Shown here: piece by piece, positions 26,459-34,667 of the stretch
Numbering within the stretch: the stretch's first letter is position 1
How the letters are laid out: every line of letters begins with the position of its first letter
Assembly (NCBI GenBank): GCA_036984305.1
Contig: BQWY01000001.1
Span: 3,803,501-3,867,500, forward strand
DNA length: 64,000 nt
DNA from: Nitrospira sp.
GTDB taxonomy: Bacteria > Nitrospirota > Nitrospiria > Nitrospirales > Nitrospiraceae
Direction: 5' to 3'
Translations under genes and position numbers: made by a program
Notes under the pieces: model-generated
The model's database searches: none
What the model was told of the DNA's origin: nothing
The model's input: only the letters and a program-made list of their open reading frames with translations

Positions 26459-26627
26459 GAATCCCGTCCATTTCCACCCGGGCGAGGGATGAAATGGTGC
26501 GTGGTACCTGTCGGCATGATCATACTGCTCCAACGAGTCGATGTGAGCGAACAACGCACTTTCTCGACAGCGTACTCCGGCTGTCGTCGTCCATCCTTCA
26601 ACCAGCTGCCCGAGCGGAGGGTTTTAT

Positions 26628-27581
26628 TCATCGTTTTGTGCCGACCTTCTCGGATGTCTGGAATTTCGGGCTTCGCACCGCAAACACGGGACATTTCGCG
26701 TGACGCGCCACCGCTTCCGCCACGCTGCCGAACCGGAAGTGAGACCATCCGCGCCGCCCGTGCGTCCCAATCACGAGCGCATCGCTCCGTCTCTCGACGG
26801 CCACTCTCGGGATGACGTCAGCCGGGAGGCCGGGCAGGATCTCCTGATGGGCCGTCAATCCCCGCCGCTTGAACGCCTCGACAAGCCCGCTCATTGAGCG
26901 CTCGACGTCTGCCCGCAAGGCAGCGCCGGTCAATGCGTGACTGAGCGTGAAATCCAACCCATAGGCCACTGGTTCGACGACGTGAAGCAAGGTCAGCGTA
27001 CTTCCGAAACGTTCGCCGAGTTGAGCGGCATATTCCACGGCCTCCAACGAGCACTCGCTGAAATCGACTGCAACCAGCAGTTCATCGAAGGCCCTCGAAG
27101 GACTGAAGAGTCCCATCTGGGTCGGGATGCCGCTTCTCACCGTCACAACCGGGCACGGCGCCGTGCGTAGTACACGCTCCGCTGTGCTCCCAATGAGCAC
27201 GTGGTCCAACCCGGTCCGGCCGTGCGTTCCGAGGACGATGAGGTCGGCGTGCTCGGATGCAGCCAGGGCAACAATCTCCTGGCTGGGTGCTCCGATGGGC
27301 TCGTGTGGAACGACCGTCACGTGAACCGCCCTCGCCTCCCGCTCAACGGCGGCGATCAGGTCGCGGACTTCGCGGCGCCGATCCTCGAGGTACAACTGAT
27401 TGACCCGATATTCAAGATCGCGCCAGGACTCGAACTCCAACACCGCCACCACATGCAGCACCGCGTGAAATCGTTGCGCTAAGGTGAGAGCCAATTCCTG
27501 CGCCGGCTTGGCGGAGGCCGATCCGTCCGTCGCCAACAGGATGCTCGTCAGCAGTGCGCGCCCGGACAGATCTTCCGTCAT
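26628..27581 (-). CDS. Universal stress protein, two UspA domains
   Basis: 317 residues with two UspA domains, both with intact ATP-binding signatures (VLGTHGRTGLDHVLIGS and VIGTHGRRGWSHFRFGS). Domain 1 begins ILLATDGSASAKPAQELAL; domain 2 ELLVAVDFSECSLEAVEYAAQ. It sits downstream of the cupredoxin gene on the same strand, separated by about 130 bp, so it is probably the third gene of the unit driven by the -24/-12 site at 28694-28709. Role: cytoplasmic ATP-binding stress protein; target not predictable. Confidence 0.92.
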   Translation of the reverse strand: MTEDLSGRALLTSILLATDGSASAKPAQELALTLAQRFHAVLHVVAVLEFESWRDLEYRVNQLYLEDRRREVRDLIAAVEREARAVHVTVVPHEPIGAPSQEIVALAASEHADLIVLGTHGRTGLDHVLIGSTAERVLRTAPCPVVTVRSGIPTQMGLFSPSRAFDELLVAVDFSECSLEAVEYAAQLGERFGSTLTLLHVVEPVAYGLDFTLSHALTGAALRADVERSMSGLVEAFKRRGLTAHQEILPGLPADVIPRVAVERRSDALVIGTHGRRGWSHFRFGSVAEAVARHAKCPVFAVRSPKFQTSEKVGTKR

Positions 27582-27710
27582 CCTAGTCCTCGATCAGCAC
27601 ACGAGAATGGCCGCCCATCCGGACGGCGCCGTCCACAGGGCTTCCGCCGTAGACGACATACGCATCCGTGCGAGCCGAACCCACATGCCCCGTCCGGGTC
27701 CCCATGCCAT

Positions 27711-28160
27711 TTACACAGCCCCGACCGACATGAGGAGAATCTCTCCCTTCATATTTGGGTGAATCGAGCACTTGAATTGGTATTCCCCCGGCCGGTGCAA
27801 GGTGAAGCGTACGGTGACCTGCTTACCTCCGTCGAGAAACACTCCGCCGACCGTCTTCCCGTATGCGACCACGCCGCCATGCTCGACATGGGTCAGCGTA
27901 TCCTCGAAAATCATGGATCCGAAATCGTGACGAATCTTGTCCTCGTTCCTCACGTTGATTCGGATGGGGACATTCAACGCGAGCGGAATTTGCTTCGTGA
28001 CAAACATGCTATCCTTGATCGTCACCTCCATCACCTGTTCGCTTTGCGCATCCAGCGGGCTGACCCACCACACAGCGATGAGCAGAAGGCTGCCGCAACC
28101 AAAGACTGCGGCCCCGCGACCATATCGAAGAATCCGCCCCTCCATCCCCTTCATCGTCAT
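27711..28160 (-). CDS. Cupredoxin-domain protein (predicted type 1 copper site)
   Basis: 149 residues with an N-terminal membrane anchor or signal (VFGCGSLLLIAVWWVSPLDA). The cupredoxin fold ends with the copper ligand loop CSIHPNMKGEI (Cys, His, Met), and the first His ligand is in DKIRHDFGS. The set His-Cys-His-Met is complete for a type 1 blue-copper site. Likely a periplasmic electron carrier or copper-binding protein. It sits between two universal stress protein genes (12 bp after one), so it is probably co-expressed with them. The frame opens at ATG 28160; ATGs at codons 3 and 6 are alternatives. Confidence 0.82.
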   Translation of the reverse strand: MTMKGMEGRILRYGRGAAVFGCGSLLLIAVWWVSPLDAQSEQVMEVTIKDSMFVTKQIPLALNVPIRINVRNEDKIRHDFGSMIFEDTLTHVEHGGVVAYGKTVGGVFLDGGKQVTVRFTLHRPGEYQFKCSIHPNMKGEILLMSVGAV

Positions 28161-28172
28161 CGCTCCTTCCTT

Positions 28173-28661
28173 TTACGCCGGTCGCGGCACGGCTCGCGCC
28201 GCCAGCGGAACGGTCAGTACCGGACACCCCGCGGTTCTCACCACCTTTTCAGCCGTACTCCCGAAGAAGATCTTATCTACATGGCCCACCGTGCCTCCGT
28301 AACTACCCATCACCACCAACCCCACCTTCTCCGCACGTGCTAACTTGGCAATCTCGACAAACGGCACGCCTTCCGCAAGCACGCGTCGGATCGATACACC
28401 CTTCGCCTCTTCCAATTCGAGGAATTGACGAGCATGGAGCCGCGCGTGATGACGGAGCCGCTTGATCTGGCCTCGCTCCTCCGATGGAGTCGCGAGCCCC
28501 GCCCGGTTTAACGCGTCCAATGCGCCCCGATCGATGACGTGCAGCAGCAGCACTTCGGAGTGATAGACACGAGCCATGGACAACCCGAGACGCAACGCTT
28601 CCTCGGAGCACGCCGAAAAGTCGACCGGGACGAGAATTCGTTCAAACACGCGCTCTGTCAT
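28173..28661 (-). CDS. Universal stress protein, single UspA domain
   Basis: 162 residues. The domain opens RILVPVDFSACSEEALRLGLS and carries VVMGSYGGTVGHVDKIFFGSTAEKVV. The spacing between the two glycine elements (11 residues) is longer than the usual 9, a possible change in nucleotide binding. The ATG at 28661 is chosen over an ATG at 28679 and the longer frame because a GAGGGG element lies just upstream and the predicted -24/-12 promoter would start transcription about 20 nt before it. First gene of a probable USP-cupredoxin-USP unit. Confidence 0.88.
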   Translation of the reverse strand: MTERVFERILVPVDFSACSEEALRLGLSMARVYHSEVLLLHVIDRGALDALNRAGLATPSEERGQIKRLRHHARLHARQFLELEEAKGVSIRRVLAEGVPFVEIAKLARAEKVGLVVMGSYGGTVGHVDKIFFGSTAEKVVRTAGCPVLTVPLAARAVPRPA

Positions 28662-28693
28662 CGCCCCTCGCCGTTCCATACCTCCGGCCAATG

Positions 28694-28709
28694 AGCAAAC
28701 AGGATGCCA
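28694..28709 (-). promoter_or_regulatory. Sigma-54 (-24/-12) promoter of the USP-cupredoxin unit
   Basis: Minus strand reads TGGCATCCTGTTTGCT: GG, exactly 10 bases, GC, with flanking TGGCA and TTGCT. This matches the RpoN consensus at all usual core positions. The expected start is about 12 nt downstream of the GC, leaving a short leader before the USP start at 28661. Confidence 0.65.
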
Positions 28710-28945
28710 TCGCACGCATTCGGCACACGTATGAATTCCACTGTGCACGGTCCATTTCACACGACTGGACAAACCACCGATCGTGGTGGGTGGTGTCCTG
28801 CTACAGCCTGGCGAGGAACGGCTGTCGCAATTTGCAACAGCAGGTCACTCTCTTCAGGCTCAGGATCCAAGTTGACGGCCCTCAACCCGGCTCCCATAGC
28901 ACCCTATCCGTGCCGAAGAGCAATCGCTCACAAGCCCGTCTACAG

Positions 28946-28961
28946 GGGCACTTGTTTTGCT
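28946..28961 (+). promoter_or_regulatory. Sigma-54 (-24/-12) promoter of the 31-residue peptide / USP unit
   Basis: GGGCACTTGTTTTGCT contains GG, 10 bases, GC, with GGCAC and TTGCT. The expected start lies about 4 nt ahead of the GGAGGAG Shine-Dalgarno sequence and about 14 nt before the ATG at 28986, a tight but consistent spacing. Confidence 0.6.
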
Positions 28962-28985
28962 CCTTGGATTGCAGCGGAGGAGCCG

Positions 28986-29081
28986 ATGAGCAGAACGCAT
29001 TGGTGGTTGATTGGAGCGATCACCGTCGCGGTCGCGATTGTACTGTACCTCGTGCTGTTCTGCCCGACCGAATGTCACTGA
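28986..29081 (+). CDS. 31-residue single-span membrane peptide
   Basis: A small frame with a strong GGAGGAG Shine-Dalgarno sequence 3 nt upstream of the ATG. The product begins MSRTHWW, runs through one hydrophobic span (LIGAITVAVAIVLYLVLF) and ends CPTECH. The two C-terminal cysteines and the terminal His follow the membrane span, so they may face the periplasm and bind metal or form a disulfide. It is followed by a universal stress protein gene 63 bp downstream on the same strand and probably shares its sigma-54 promoter. Too small for homology-based naming; coding status rests on the ribosome site, hydrophobicity and context. Confidence 0.6.
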   Translation: MSRTHWWLIGAITVAVAIVLYLVLFCPTECH

Positions 29082-29144
29082 GCCAGAGGAGCACGTTGCG
29101 GCCAAGGCAAAGGGATGGACGCAGGTATGGATCAAGGGTGAGCG

Positions 29145-30008
29145 ATGCGAATACTCGTGGCCGTAGATGGGTCGAATTATGCGTACCATGCGGTGCAAGC
29201 CTTGGCACAGCTGGCCCGAGCCGAACAGGTCGCCCTGGTCCATGTTGTCGACGTGCCCGTTCCCGCCTACCCGACGATGATGCCCGAGGTCGCGGGGGAC
29301 CTGTACGCTCGCGCGAAAACCTCAATGGCGGAGCAGGGGAACGACGTGCTTCGGCAGATGCAAGCCGCTTTACCACTGGACACCGGCCCATGCCAGGCAC
29401 GAATTGAATTTGGGCATCCCGCTGACGTCCTCCTCGCCATTGCGCAGGACACCGGCAGCCATCTCATCGTCATGGGGTCGAGAGGCCTGAGTCCAGTGAA
29501 GGAACTGCTTCTCGGAAGCGTGTCCCACCGTGTCGTAGCCCATGCCCCCTGTTCGATCTTGACGATCAATGGCCCCCTTCACTCCATTCGGCACGTTCTG
29601 TTGGCGGTTGAAGAACGGAAGGACGCTGACAAGGCGCTGTCGTTCTTGGCGGCCACCCCATTCCGCACGCGACCGAAGGTCACCTGTCTGACAGTCCTGC
29701 CGTTTTCACCGTTACCATGGCCGGCTGGCGCCGTGATGAGCAAGGAGACGGAGCGGATTCTCGTCGATCAGGGTCGGCAATTCGTGGAGGATGTGGCAAG
29801 ACGATTGGGGGAGCAGGGCTATCTCGCGGTCGCGAAAACGGCCGTGGGCGCCCCTTCCGCTGTCATTCTAGACGAAGCGCGCAAGGCCGCACCAGAACTC
29901 TTGATCGTCGGAACGAAGGGACGACAGGGCGTCGCCCGCTTTGTGCTGGGCAGCGTGTCGCATACCCTGCTCCATCAGACGCCCTGCCCGGTGGTCGTGG
30001 TTCGGTAG
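29145..30008 (+). CDS. Universal stress protein, two UspA domains
   Basis: 287 residues with two UspA domains. ATP-binding signatures are VMGSRGLSPVKELLLGSVSH and VGTKGRQGVARFVLGSVSH. The N-terminus is MRILVAVDGSNYAYHAVQAL. An AAGGGTG lies a few bases before the ATG. It is transcribed divergently from the USP-cupredoxin unit and lies downstream of the 31-residue membrane peptide, together forming a second stress unit that is probably sigma-54 dependent. Convergent with the kinase-like gene downstream. Confidence 0.92.
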   Translation: MRILVAVDGSNYAYHAVQALAQLARAEQVALVHVVDVPVPAYPTMMPEVAGDLYARAKTSMAEQGNDVLRQMQAALPLDTGPCQARIEFGHPADVLLAIAQDTGSHLIVMGSRGLSPVKELLLGSVSHRVVAHAPCSILTINGPLHSIRHVLLAVEERKDADKALSFLAATPFRTRPKVTCLTVLPFSPLPWPAGAVMSKETERILVDQGRQFVEDVARRLGEQGYLAVAKTAVGAPSAVILDEARKAAPELLIVGTKGRQGVARFVLGSVSHTLLHQTPCPVVVVR

Positions 30009-30043
30009 TGAGACTCTCCCATTTTACCCTGACGTCTCGCGCT

Positions 30044-31132
30044 TCACGACTGACAGTACTGGTTGACCTCGGCCGGGTCAAAACGGTCTACCGACAGCAC
30101 GTTGCAAATGAAGTTGAAGAGCTTGCGCCGAACTCCGACCGTGAGATGGGGGTACCACAGCGGGCTCGCGATGACGAGTCCACGAAACGCAAAGAATGGG
30201 GCGGTGGCCTCAAGGACGCCCTGATCCCGGCTCGATTCCAGATACGTTTCCCAGAACTGCCGAAACAACACCTCGAACGGTCCCTTCAAGGTGCCCCAGC
30301 GGCGAAGTGAAAAGAAGAGATAATTAATGCTCATGGAGGTGACGTCGTCAGCCGGTTCCCCCCATTCTCCGCGGGAACGATCCAACAATGAGAATTCCGT
30401 TCCCGTTTTGAACAGCACGTTCCACGGATGAAAGTCCCCGTGTACCTGGCTGAGGCGTCCGGTTCGATTGCGCAGTCGCCACCGCCACCGGTTGCAGTCC
30501 TCCTCGATCGTGCGCAGTAACGCGGTATCGATGAAGCCGAACCGATCGGGGTAACTGTCAGTCAGCCCCATGATGCATTCGCCATGACCGATCAGTTCGC
30601 GGATCCGACGCCGGTAGAGATCGGGGTCCTTGCGCTTGGTCCCGTGGATGGTGGCCAGGTATCCGGCAAGCGCCCTGGCTCGCTTGCGATCCCGTGGCAG
30701 AAGCCGACTGCCTTGCATGAGCCGCTCGAAGTCACGATGGTAGCTCTCCCCCTGGACCCATTCCGTGAGGACAAAAAACTCCTTGGCTGGAGCGACGGAG
30801 AACAACCGGCCCGAAGTCGTAAAGGCACCGACATCCAGCGCTTTAATATGGCGAGGCAATCGACCGTAGGAATCGTAATCCCAGAGCATGGCCTGCGCGC
30901 GATCGGCAGGGTGCTCGTGGCCGAACGGACCCGGGCTCATAGTTTCGAGCACAAAGCTGCGCGGTCGTCCCTTGATTCGGCAGAGCAGCCGAATCGGCTT
31001 TCCATACCCGAACCCCTTGAGGGTCGATTGGGAGGACTCCTGGCCGATCCGCCCATATGAAAGCAGTTCGGATCCGGGACCGAACTGCCGAATCAGGTAG
31101 TCGGCGAGCATCTTCTTCGACAAAGCAGGCAT
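30044..31132 (-). CDS. Phosphotransferase (APH/kinase-like fold) protein
   Basis: 362 residues of the aminoglycoside-phosphotransferase/choline-kinase superfamily. The catalytic loop is VHGDFHPWNVLF (HGDxxxxN, with Asp and Asn), followed by SLLDRSRGEWGEPADDVTSM, where the metal-binding Asp sits in LLDRSR. An N-terminal lobe strand FVLETMSPGPFGHEHPADRAQ precedes. It phosphorylates an unknown small molecule or sugar; this is not evidence of antibiotic resistance. It is transcribed toward the USP gene and divergently from the HPF-CSD operon. A weak GG-N10-GC site 15 bp upstream was judged too close to the start to count. Confidence 0.8.
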   Translation of the reverse strand: MPALSKKMLADYLIRQFGPGSELLSYGRIGQESSQSTLKGFGYGKPIRLLCRIKGRPRSFVLETMSPGPFGHEHPADRAQAMLWDYDSYGRLPRHIKALDVGAFTTSGRLFSVAPAKEFFVLTEWVQGESYHRDFERLMQGSRLLPRDRKRARALAGYLATIHGTKRKDPDLYRRRIRELIGHGECIMGLTDSYPDRFGFIDTALLRTIEEDCNRWRWRLRNRTGRLSQVHGDFHPWNVLFKTGTEFSLLDRSRGEWGEPADDVTSMSINYLFFSLRRWGTLKGPFEVLFRQFWETYLESSRDQGVLEATAPFFAFRGLVIASPLWYPHLTVGVRRKLFNFICNVLSVDRFDPAEVNQYCQS

Positions 31133-31350
31133 CGTGGCATCAAGTACGCAAATCGCATTCCCGCAGCATGGCCAGCTCTCGACCCCAGGGCCCTATGCCT
31201 GGCGCATTGGGCTTCAGGGAAGCGCACCTGAATGGGGAGAAATGCACCACATTGGGAGTTCGTTCCAACCAACCCACCGCACCAGTGTGCCAGGAACGGT
31301 ACGTGCCGCTGGGTTTAGGCCAGACCGACCGCCGAGCCGGAACTGCTTGT

Positions 31351-31366
31351 AGGCATATCCCTTGCT
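31351..31366 (+). promoter_or_regulatory. Sigma-54 (-24/-12) promoter of the HPF-CSD/Lon operon
   Basis: AGGCATATCCCTTGCT contains GG, 10 bases, GC, with GGCA and TTGCT. The expected transcript start is about 31377, giving a leader of about 53 nt before the fusion protein's ATG at 31430. Confidence 0.55.
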
Positions 31367-31429
31367 GTACGCAAAGGGTGGAGCCTGAGAGGAATGGGCA
31401 GTGAACCGGCACCGGGAGGGCAGGACACA

Positions 31430-31972
31430 ATGGACCTGGAGATTCAGAGCCGCAACGTCGCCATGACGCCCAGATGGAAAGCAGAAATCGAGCAACGGAT
31501 GGGCGAATTGCATCGAGTGCACGAGAAGATTACTCACGCCCGTGTGACACTCACCAAAAATCGTCATCATAAGCAATTCAAGAATGTCGCCGAGGCAGTC
31601 GTCGTCGTGACCTTTCCAGGGCGGCAGGTCCTCATCGCTCGAAAGGAACACAAGACCTTCGAGGAGGCCATCCGGGCGTCCTTCGACGCCATCAACACGG
31701 AAATCGACAAATTCCGAGACAAACGAGCGAGGAAGACGTTCGACACCGCTCCAATCCCTACACTCCGCGGCGTGATCAGTAAAGTGTTTCCACGGAAAGG
31801 ATACGGATTCATCTTGCCGGAGGGCGGAGGCGAAGTCTATTTTCACAAACACGCCCTGCACGGTCTCACGTTCGAGGACGTGAAGGACGGCGCCGATGTC
31901 GTCTTCAACGTCGAGCCGGGAGAGAAAGGACTCCAGGCTACGACGGTCAACCCCGCACCGACCGTGAAGTAG
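31430..31972 (+). CDS. Ribosome hibernation factor fused to a cold-shock domain
   Basis: 180 residues. Residues 1-105 are an S30AE/HPF-RaiA domain (LEIQSRNVAMTPRWKAEIEQ, KITHARVTLTKNRHHKQFKN, VVVVTFPGRQVLIARKEHKT, EEAIRASFDAINTEIDKFR). Residues about 113-175 are a cold-shock domain (RGVISKVFPRKGYGFILPE with RNP1 KGYGFI, VYFHKHAL as RNP2). HPF inhibits translation by binding the ribosome in stationary phase; the CSD binds RNA. The short linker (KTFDTAPIPTL) suggests a single chain with both activities. The start ATG has an AGGA upstream. It is 1 bp from the Lon-like gene, so they are almost certainly co-transcribed. Confidence 0.88.
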   Translation: MDLEIQSRNVAMTPRWKAEIEQRMGELHRVHEKITHARVTLTKNRHHKQFKNVAEAVVVVTFPGRQVLIARKEHKTFEEAIRASFDAINTEIDKFRDKRARKTFDTAPIPTLRGVISKVFPRKGYGFILPEGGGEVYFHKHALHGLTFEDVKDGADVVFNVEPGEKGLQATTVNPAPTVK

Positions 31973-31973
31973 C

Positions 31974-34466
31974 ATGGCTATGGATGCCGGGAACAAGTTC
32001 GCATTGCCGATTACAGCACTGGTGCCCACCATCGACCCTGATCAATTGGGTTTTTCCGACACGAGCGAGTTGGAGCCGCTCGAAGATCCCATCGGCCAGG
32101 AACGCGCCGTTGAAGCGTTGGAATTCGGTCTGCACATGCCGAACCCGGGATTTCATATCTTTGTCGCTGGACCGACCGGCACCGGGAAGGGCTCGCTCGT
32201 TCGCCGCATGGTGCAACACTTGGCTCGATCCGCCCCAACGGCGCCCGATTGGTGTTACGTGAACAACTTCCTAGATCCGTCCCAGCCGATTCCATTGTCG
32301 TTCTCCGCCGGCCAGGGCCGCGGCTTTCAACAGGCCATGGAGACCTGTGTTCAAACTCTGCGTCGTGACATTCCCGCCATGTTCGAAGGCAAGCCGTATC
32401 TGGATGCGCGGGCAAAGATCTCCGAAGAAACGAGCGCACAGAAAAAGGCACTCTTTCACGAACTCCACGAATTCGGTCGGAAACGCGGATTCGGGTTCGA
32501 GGAATTGCCAATGGGATTCGGGATCGTTCCGTTGAAGGAAGGCCGGCGAATGACCGACGAGGAACTCGAACAATTATCCCAGGGGGAACATGAGGCCATC
32601 GACACGCAGCGGAAAGATTTGGAGAATGAAATCCGAGAATTTCAGGTCCGCATTCACGCGCTCGATCATGAAGCGGAACGTCGCCACCTCGACCTCGATC
32701 GTCAGGTCGCGACGAGAGTGCTTGGAGACCGGTTGGAGCCTCTTCGACAGACCTACGTGGAGATGAGCGAAGTCTGCGCCTATCTCGATCATGTGCGAAC
32801 GGACATCATCGAGCATTACAAGGACTTCCTGCCGCACGAAAAGTCGCCCTTGACCATGGTGGGGTTTGAGGCCGGAGCGCCGAAGCCTAGCCTGACCCGC
32901 TACCGGGTCAATCTATTGGTGGAACATCGGCCGGACGGCGGTGCCCCGGTCGTTGACGAGACGCATCCCACCTATACCAATCTGGTCGGCAAGATCGAAC
33001 GCAAGGCCCATCTCGGGGTCCTTTATACCGATTTTACGGAGATCAAGGCCGGGGCGTTATTGCTCGCCAGTGGGGGTTACTTGATCCTGGACGCCCTGGA
33101 CGTCTTACGTCAGCCGTTCGCCTGGGATGCATTGAAGCGCGCGCTGAAGAGCTGTGAGCTGAAAATCGAAGATGCCGGCGACTTCTTTGGATTTTCCACC
33201 ATCGGCCTGAAGCCTCGGCCCATCCCTGTGAATGTCAAAGTCATCCTAGTCGGGCCACCGGCGTTGTACCAGTTACTCCAAATTTACGAGGCAGACTTCC
33301 GCAAGATCTTCAAGGTAAAGGCCGATTTCGACGTCGACGTGAGGCGCGATGAGCGACTCGATCGCCAGTACGCGCAATTCATCTCCCGTGTCTGTCGTGA
33401 CGAGCGCCTTCCGCCTTTTGGCAAGGATGCCGTGGCCGAAGTGCTCCGTGAAGCCTTTCGGATGGCGGAGCGTCGGGATCGTCTCTCGCTGCGCTTCAGC
33501 CTCATCGGCGATTTGGTGCGCGAAGCGGCCTTCTGCGCACGCCGTGCCAATCGGCCGGTCGTCTCTCGCTCAGATGTTGAAACGGCGGTGGCCCAAAAAC
33601 GCCGCCGGTCCGACATACTCGAGCACTGGGTGCAGGACGAGATTCGAGAGGGCACCTTGATGGTGGACCTGAGCGGGACCGTCGTGGGCCAGGTCAATGG
33701 GCTCTCCGTGCACGTGCTCGGCGACTACGCGTTCGGCAGGCCGTGCCGGATCACCGCGCGTACCTTCATCGGAACCAAAGGCGTTATTGACATCCAACGT
33801 GAGGCGGAGCTGGCCGGGTCTATCCACAGCAAGGGAGTCTTGACTTTGGCTGGCTTTCTCGCTGGGCAATTCGCCGGCACCCATCCGTTCGCCCTAAGTA
33901 GCACGCTGACTTTCGAGCAAACCTACTCCGAGGTGGAGGGCGACAGCGCGGCCGCCGCCGAGCTGATCGCGATCTTGTCGAGTCTGGCCAACGCTCCCGT
34001 ACGGCAGAACTTGGCCATTACCGGATCGATCAATCAATTGGGCGAGATCCAACCCATCGGGGGAGTCAACGAGAAGATCGAGGGATTCTACGAATCCTGC
34101 TCGCGTCGCGGCTTCACAGGCGATCAAGGCGTGATCATCCCCGCGCGCAACATGAAGCATTTGGCGCTCAAACGGGAGGTCGTCGATGCCGTCGCCGCAG
34201 GTCACTTTTCGATCTACGGCGTCAATACGGTTGAGGAGGCGATTGAGCTAATGACCGGGATCCCTGCCGGCGAGTGCGACGAAAACGGACACTTTGCCGA
34301 ACAAACGCTGTACCAACGGGTGGACCTTCGTCTCGAAGACATGGCCGACGTGGTTGCCGAGTGGAGCCAACCGATAGAGGCCGAAGCCCCCGAATCCGCC
34401 TCGCACGACAAGGCAACCATCGTGGGCACGAAGCGGCTGAGCCGGGTGCGTCCACCCCGATCATAA
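31974..34466 (+). CDS. Lon-like ATP-dependent serine protease (AAA_32 / LonB-type)
   Basis: 830 residues. An AAA+ module opens with AGPTGTGKGSL (Walker A, residues 65-75) and contains a long coiled-coil insertion (residues about 145-280). The C-terminal protease domain has the Ser-Lys dyad: Ser658 in VEGDSAAAAELIA and Lys701 in IGGVNEKIEGF, spaced 43 residues as in E. coli Lon. This class lacks the N-terminal substrate domain of LonA and resembles the soluble Lon-like proteases of many Gram-negative bacteria. It degrades misfolded or regulatory proteins with ATP. It directly follows the HPF-CSD gene and precedes the zinc-ribbon gene. Confidence 0.92.
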   Translation: MAMDAGNKFALPITALVPTIDPDQLGFSDTSELEPLEDPIGQERAVEALEFGLHMPNPGFHIFVAGPTGTGKGSLVRRMVQHLARSAPTAPDWCYVNNFLDPSQPIPLSFSAGQGRGFQQAMETCVQTLRRDIPAMFEGKPYLDARAKISEETSAQKKALFHELHEFGRKRGFGFEELPMGFGIVPLKEGRRMTDEELEQLSQGEHEAIDTQRKDLENEIREFQVRIHALDHEAERRHLDLDRQVATRVLGDRLEPLRQTYVEMSEVCAYLDHVRTDIIEHYKDFLPHEKSPLTMVGFEAGAPKPSLTRYRVNLLVEHRPDGGAPVVDETHPTYTNLVGKIERKAHLGVLYTDFTEIKAGALLLASGGYLILDALDVLRQPFAWDALKRALKSCELKIEDAGDFFGFSTIGLKPRPIPVNVKVILVGPPALYQLLQIYEADFRKIFKVKADFDVDVRRDERLDRQYAQFISRVCRDERLPPFGKDAVAEVLREAFRMAERRDRLSLRFSLIGDLVREAAFCARRANRPVVSRSDVETAVAQKRRRSDILEHWVQDEIREGTLMVDLSGTVVGQVNGLSVHVLGDYAFGRPCRITARTFIGTKGVIDIQREAELAGSIHSKGVLTLAGFLAGQFAGTHPFALSSTLTFEQTYSEVEGDSAAAAELIAILSSLANAPVRQNLAITGSINQLGEIQPIGGVNEKIEGFYESCSRRGFTGDQGVIIPARNMKHLALKREVVDAVAAGHFSIYGVNTVEEAIELMTGIPAGECDENGHFAEQTLYQRVDLRLEDMADVVAEWSQPIEAEAPESASHDKATIVGTKRLSRVRPPRS

Positions 34467-34478
34467 GAGAGGCGTGAC

Positions 34479-34643
34479 ATGCCGATGTACGATTTCAAAT
34501 GTCTCGATTGTGGGAAGGAATCGCTGGTGCCTCTGACGTTGAAGGAGCACGGAGCCAAAAGTGCCCGTTGCCCGCACTGCGGCAGCGCACGCATGGAGCA
34601 AGTCATCACCTCCTTCGTCGCGCATACGGACAAGAAAAGCTAA
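34479..34643 (+). CDS. FmdB-family zinc-ribbon protein
   Basis: 54 residues: MPMYDFKCLDCGKES, then ARCPHCGSARMEQVITSF. The four cysteines (CLDC and CPHC) form the FmdB/putative regulatory zinc ribbon. The start lies 12 bp after the Lon-like stop; GAGAGG is upstream. Zinc ribbons of this type are thought to bind nucleic acid or protein; no more precise role can be given. Position suggests it is in the HPF-Lon-PncAB operon. Confidence 0.8.
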   Translation: MPMYDFKCLDCGKESLVPLTLKEHGAKSARCPHCGSARMEQVITSFVAHTDKKS

Positions 34644-34667
34644 CCGCCCGAAAGCAGGATTGCGCGC

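Noticed and set aside
27583-27705. 40-codon minus-strand frame ending 1 bp before a USP start
   Set aside because: No Shine-Dalgarno sequence and no family resemblance; coding cannot be supported.
31148-31161. Weak GG-N10-GC site before the kinase-like gene
   Set aside because: It lacks the CAC element and would leave a leader of only about 4 nt.
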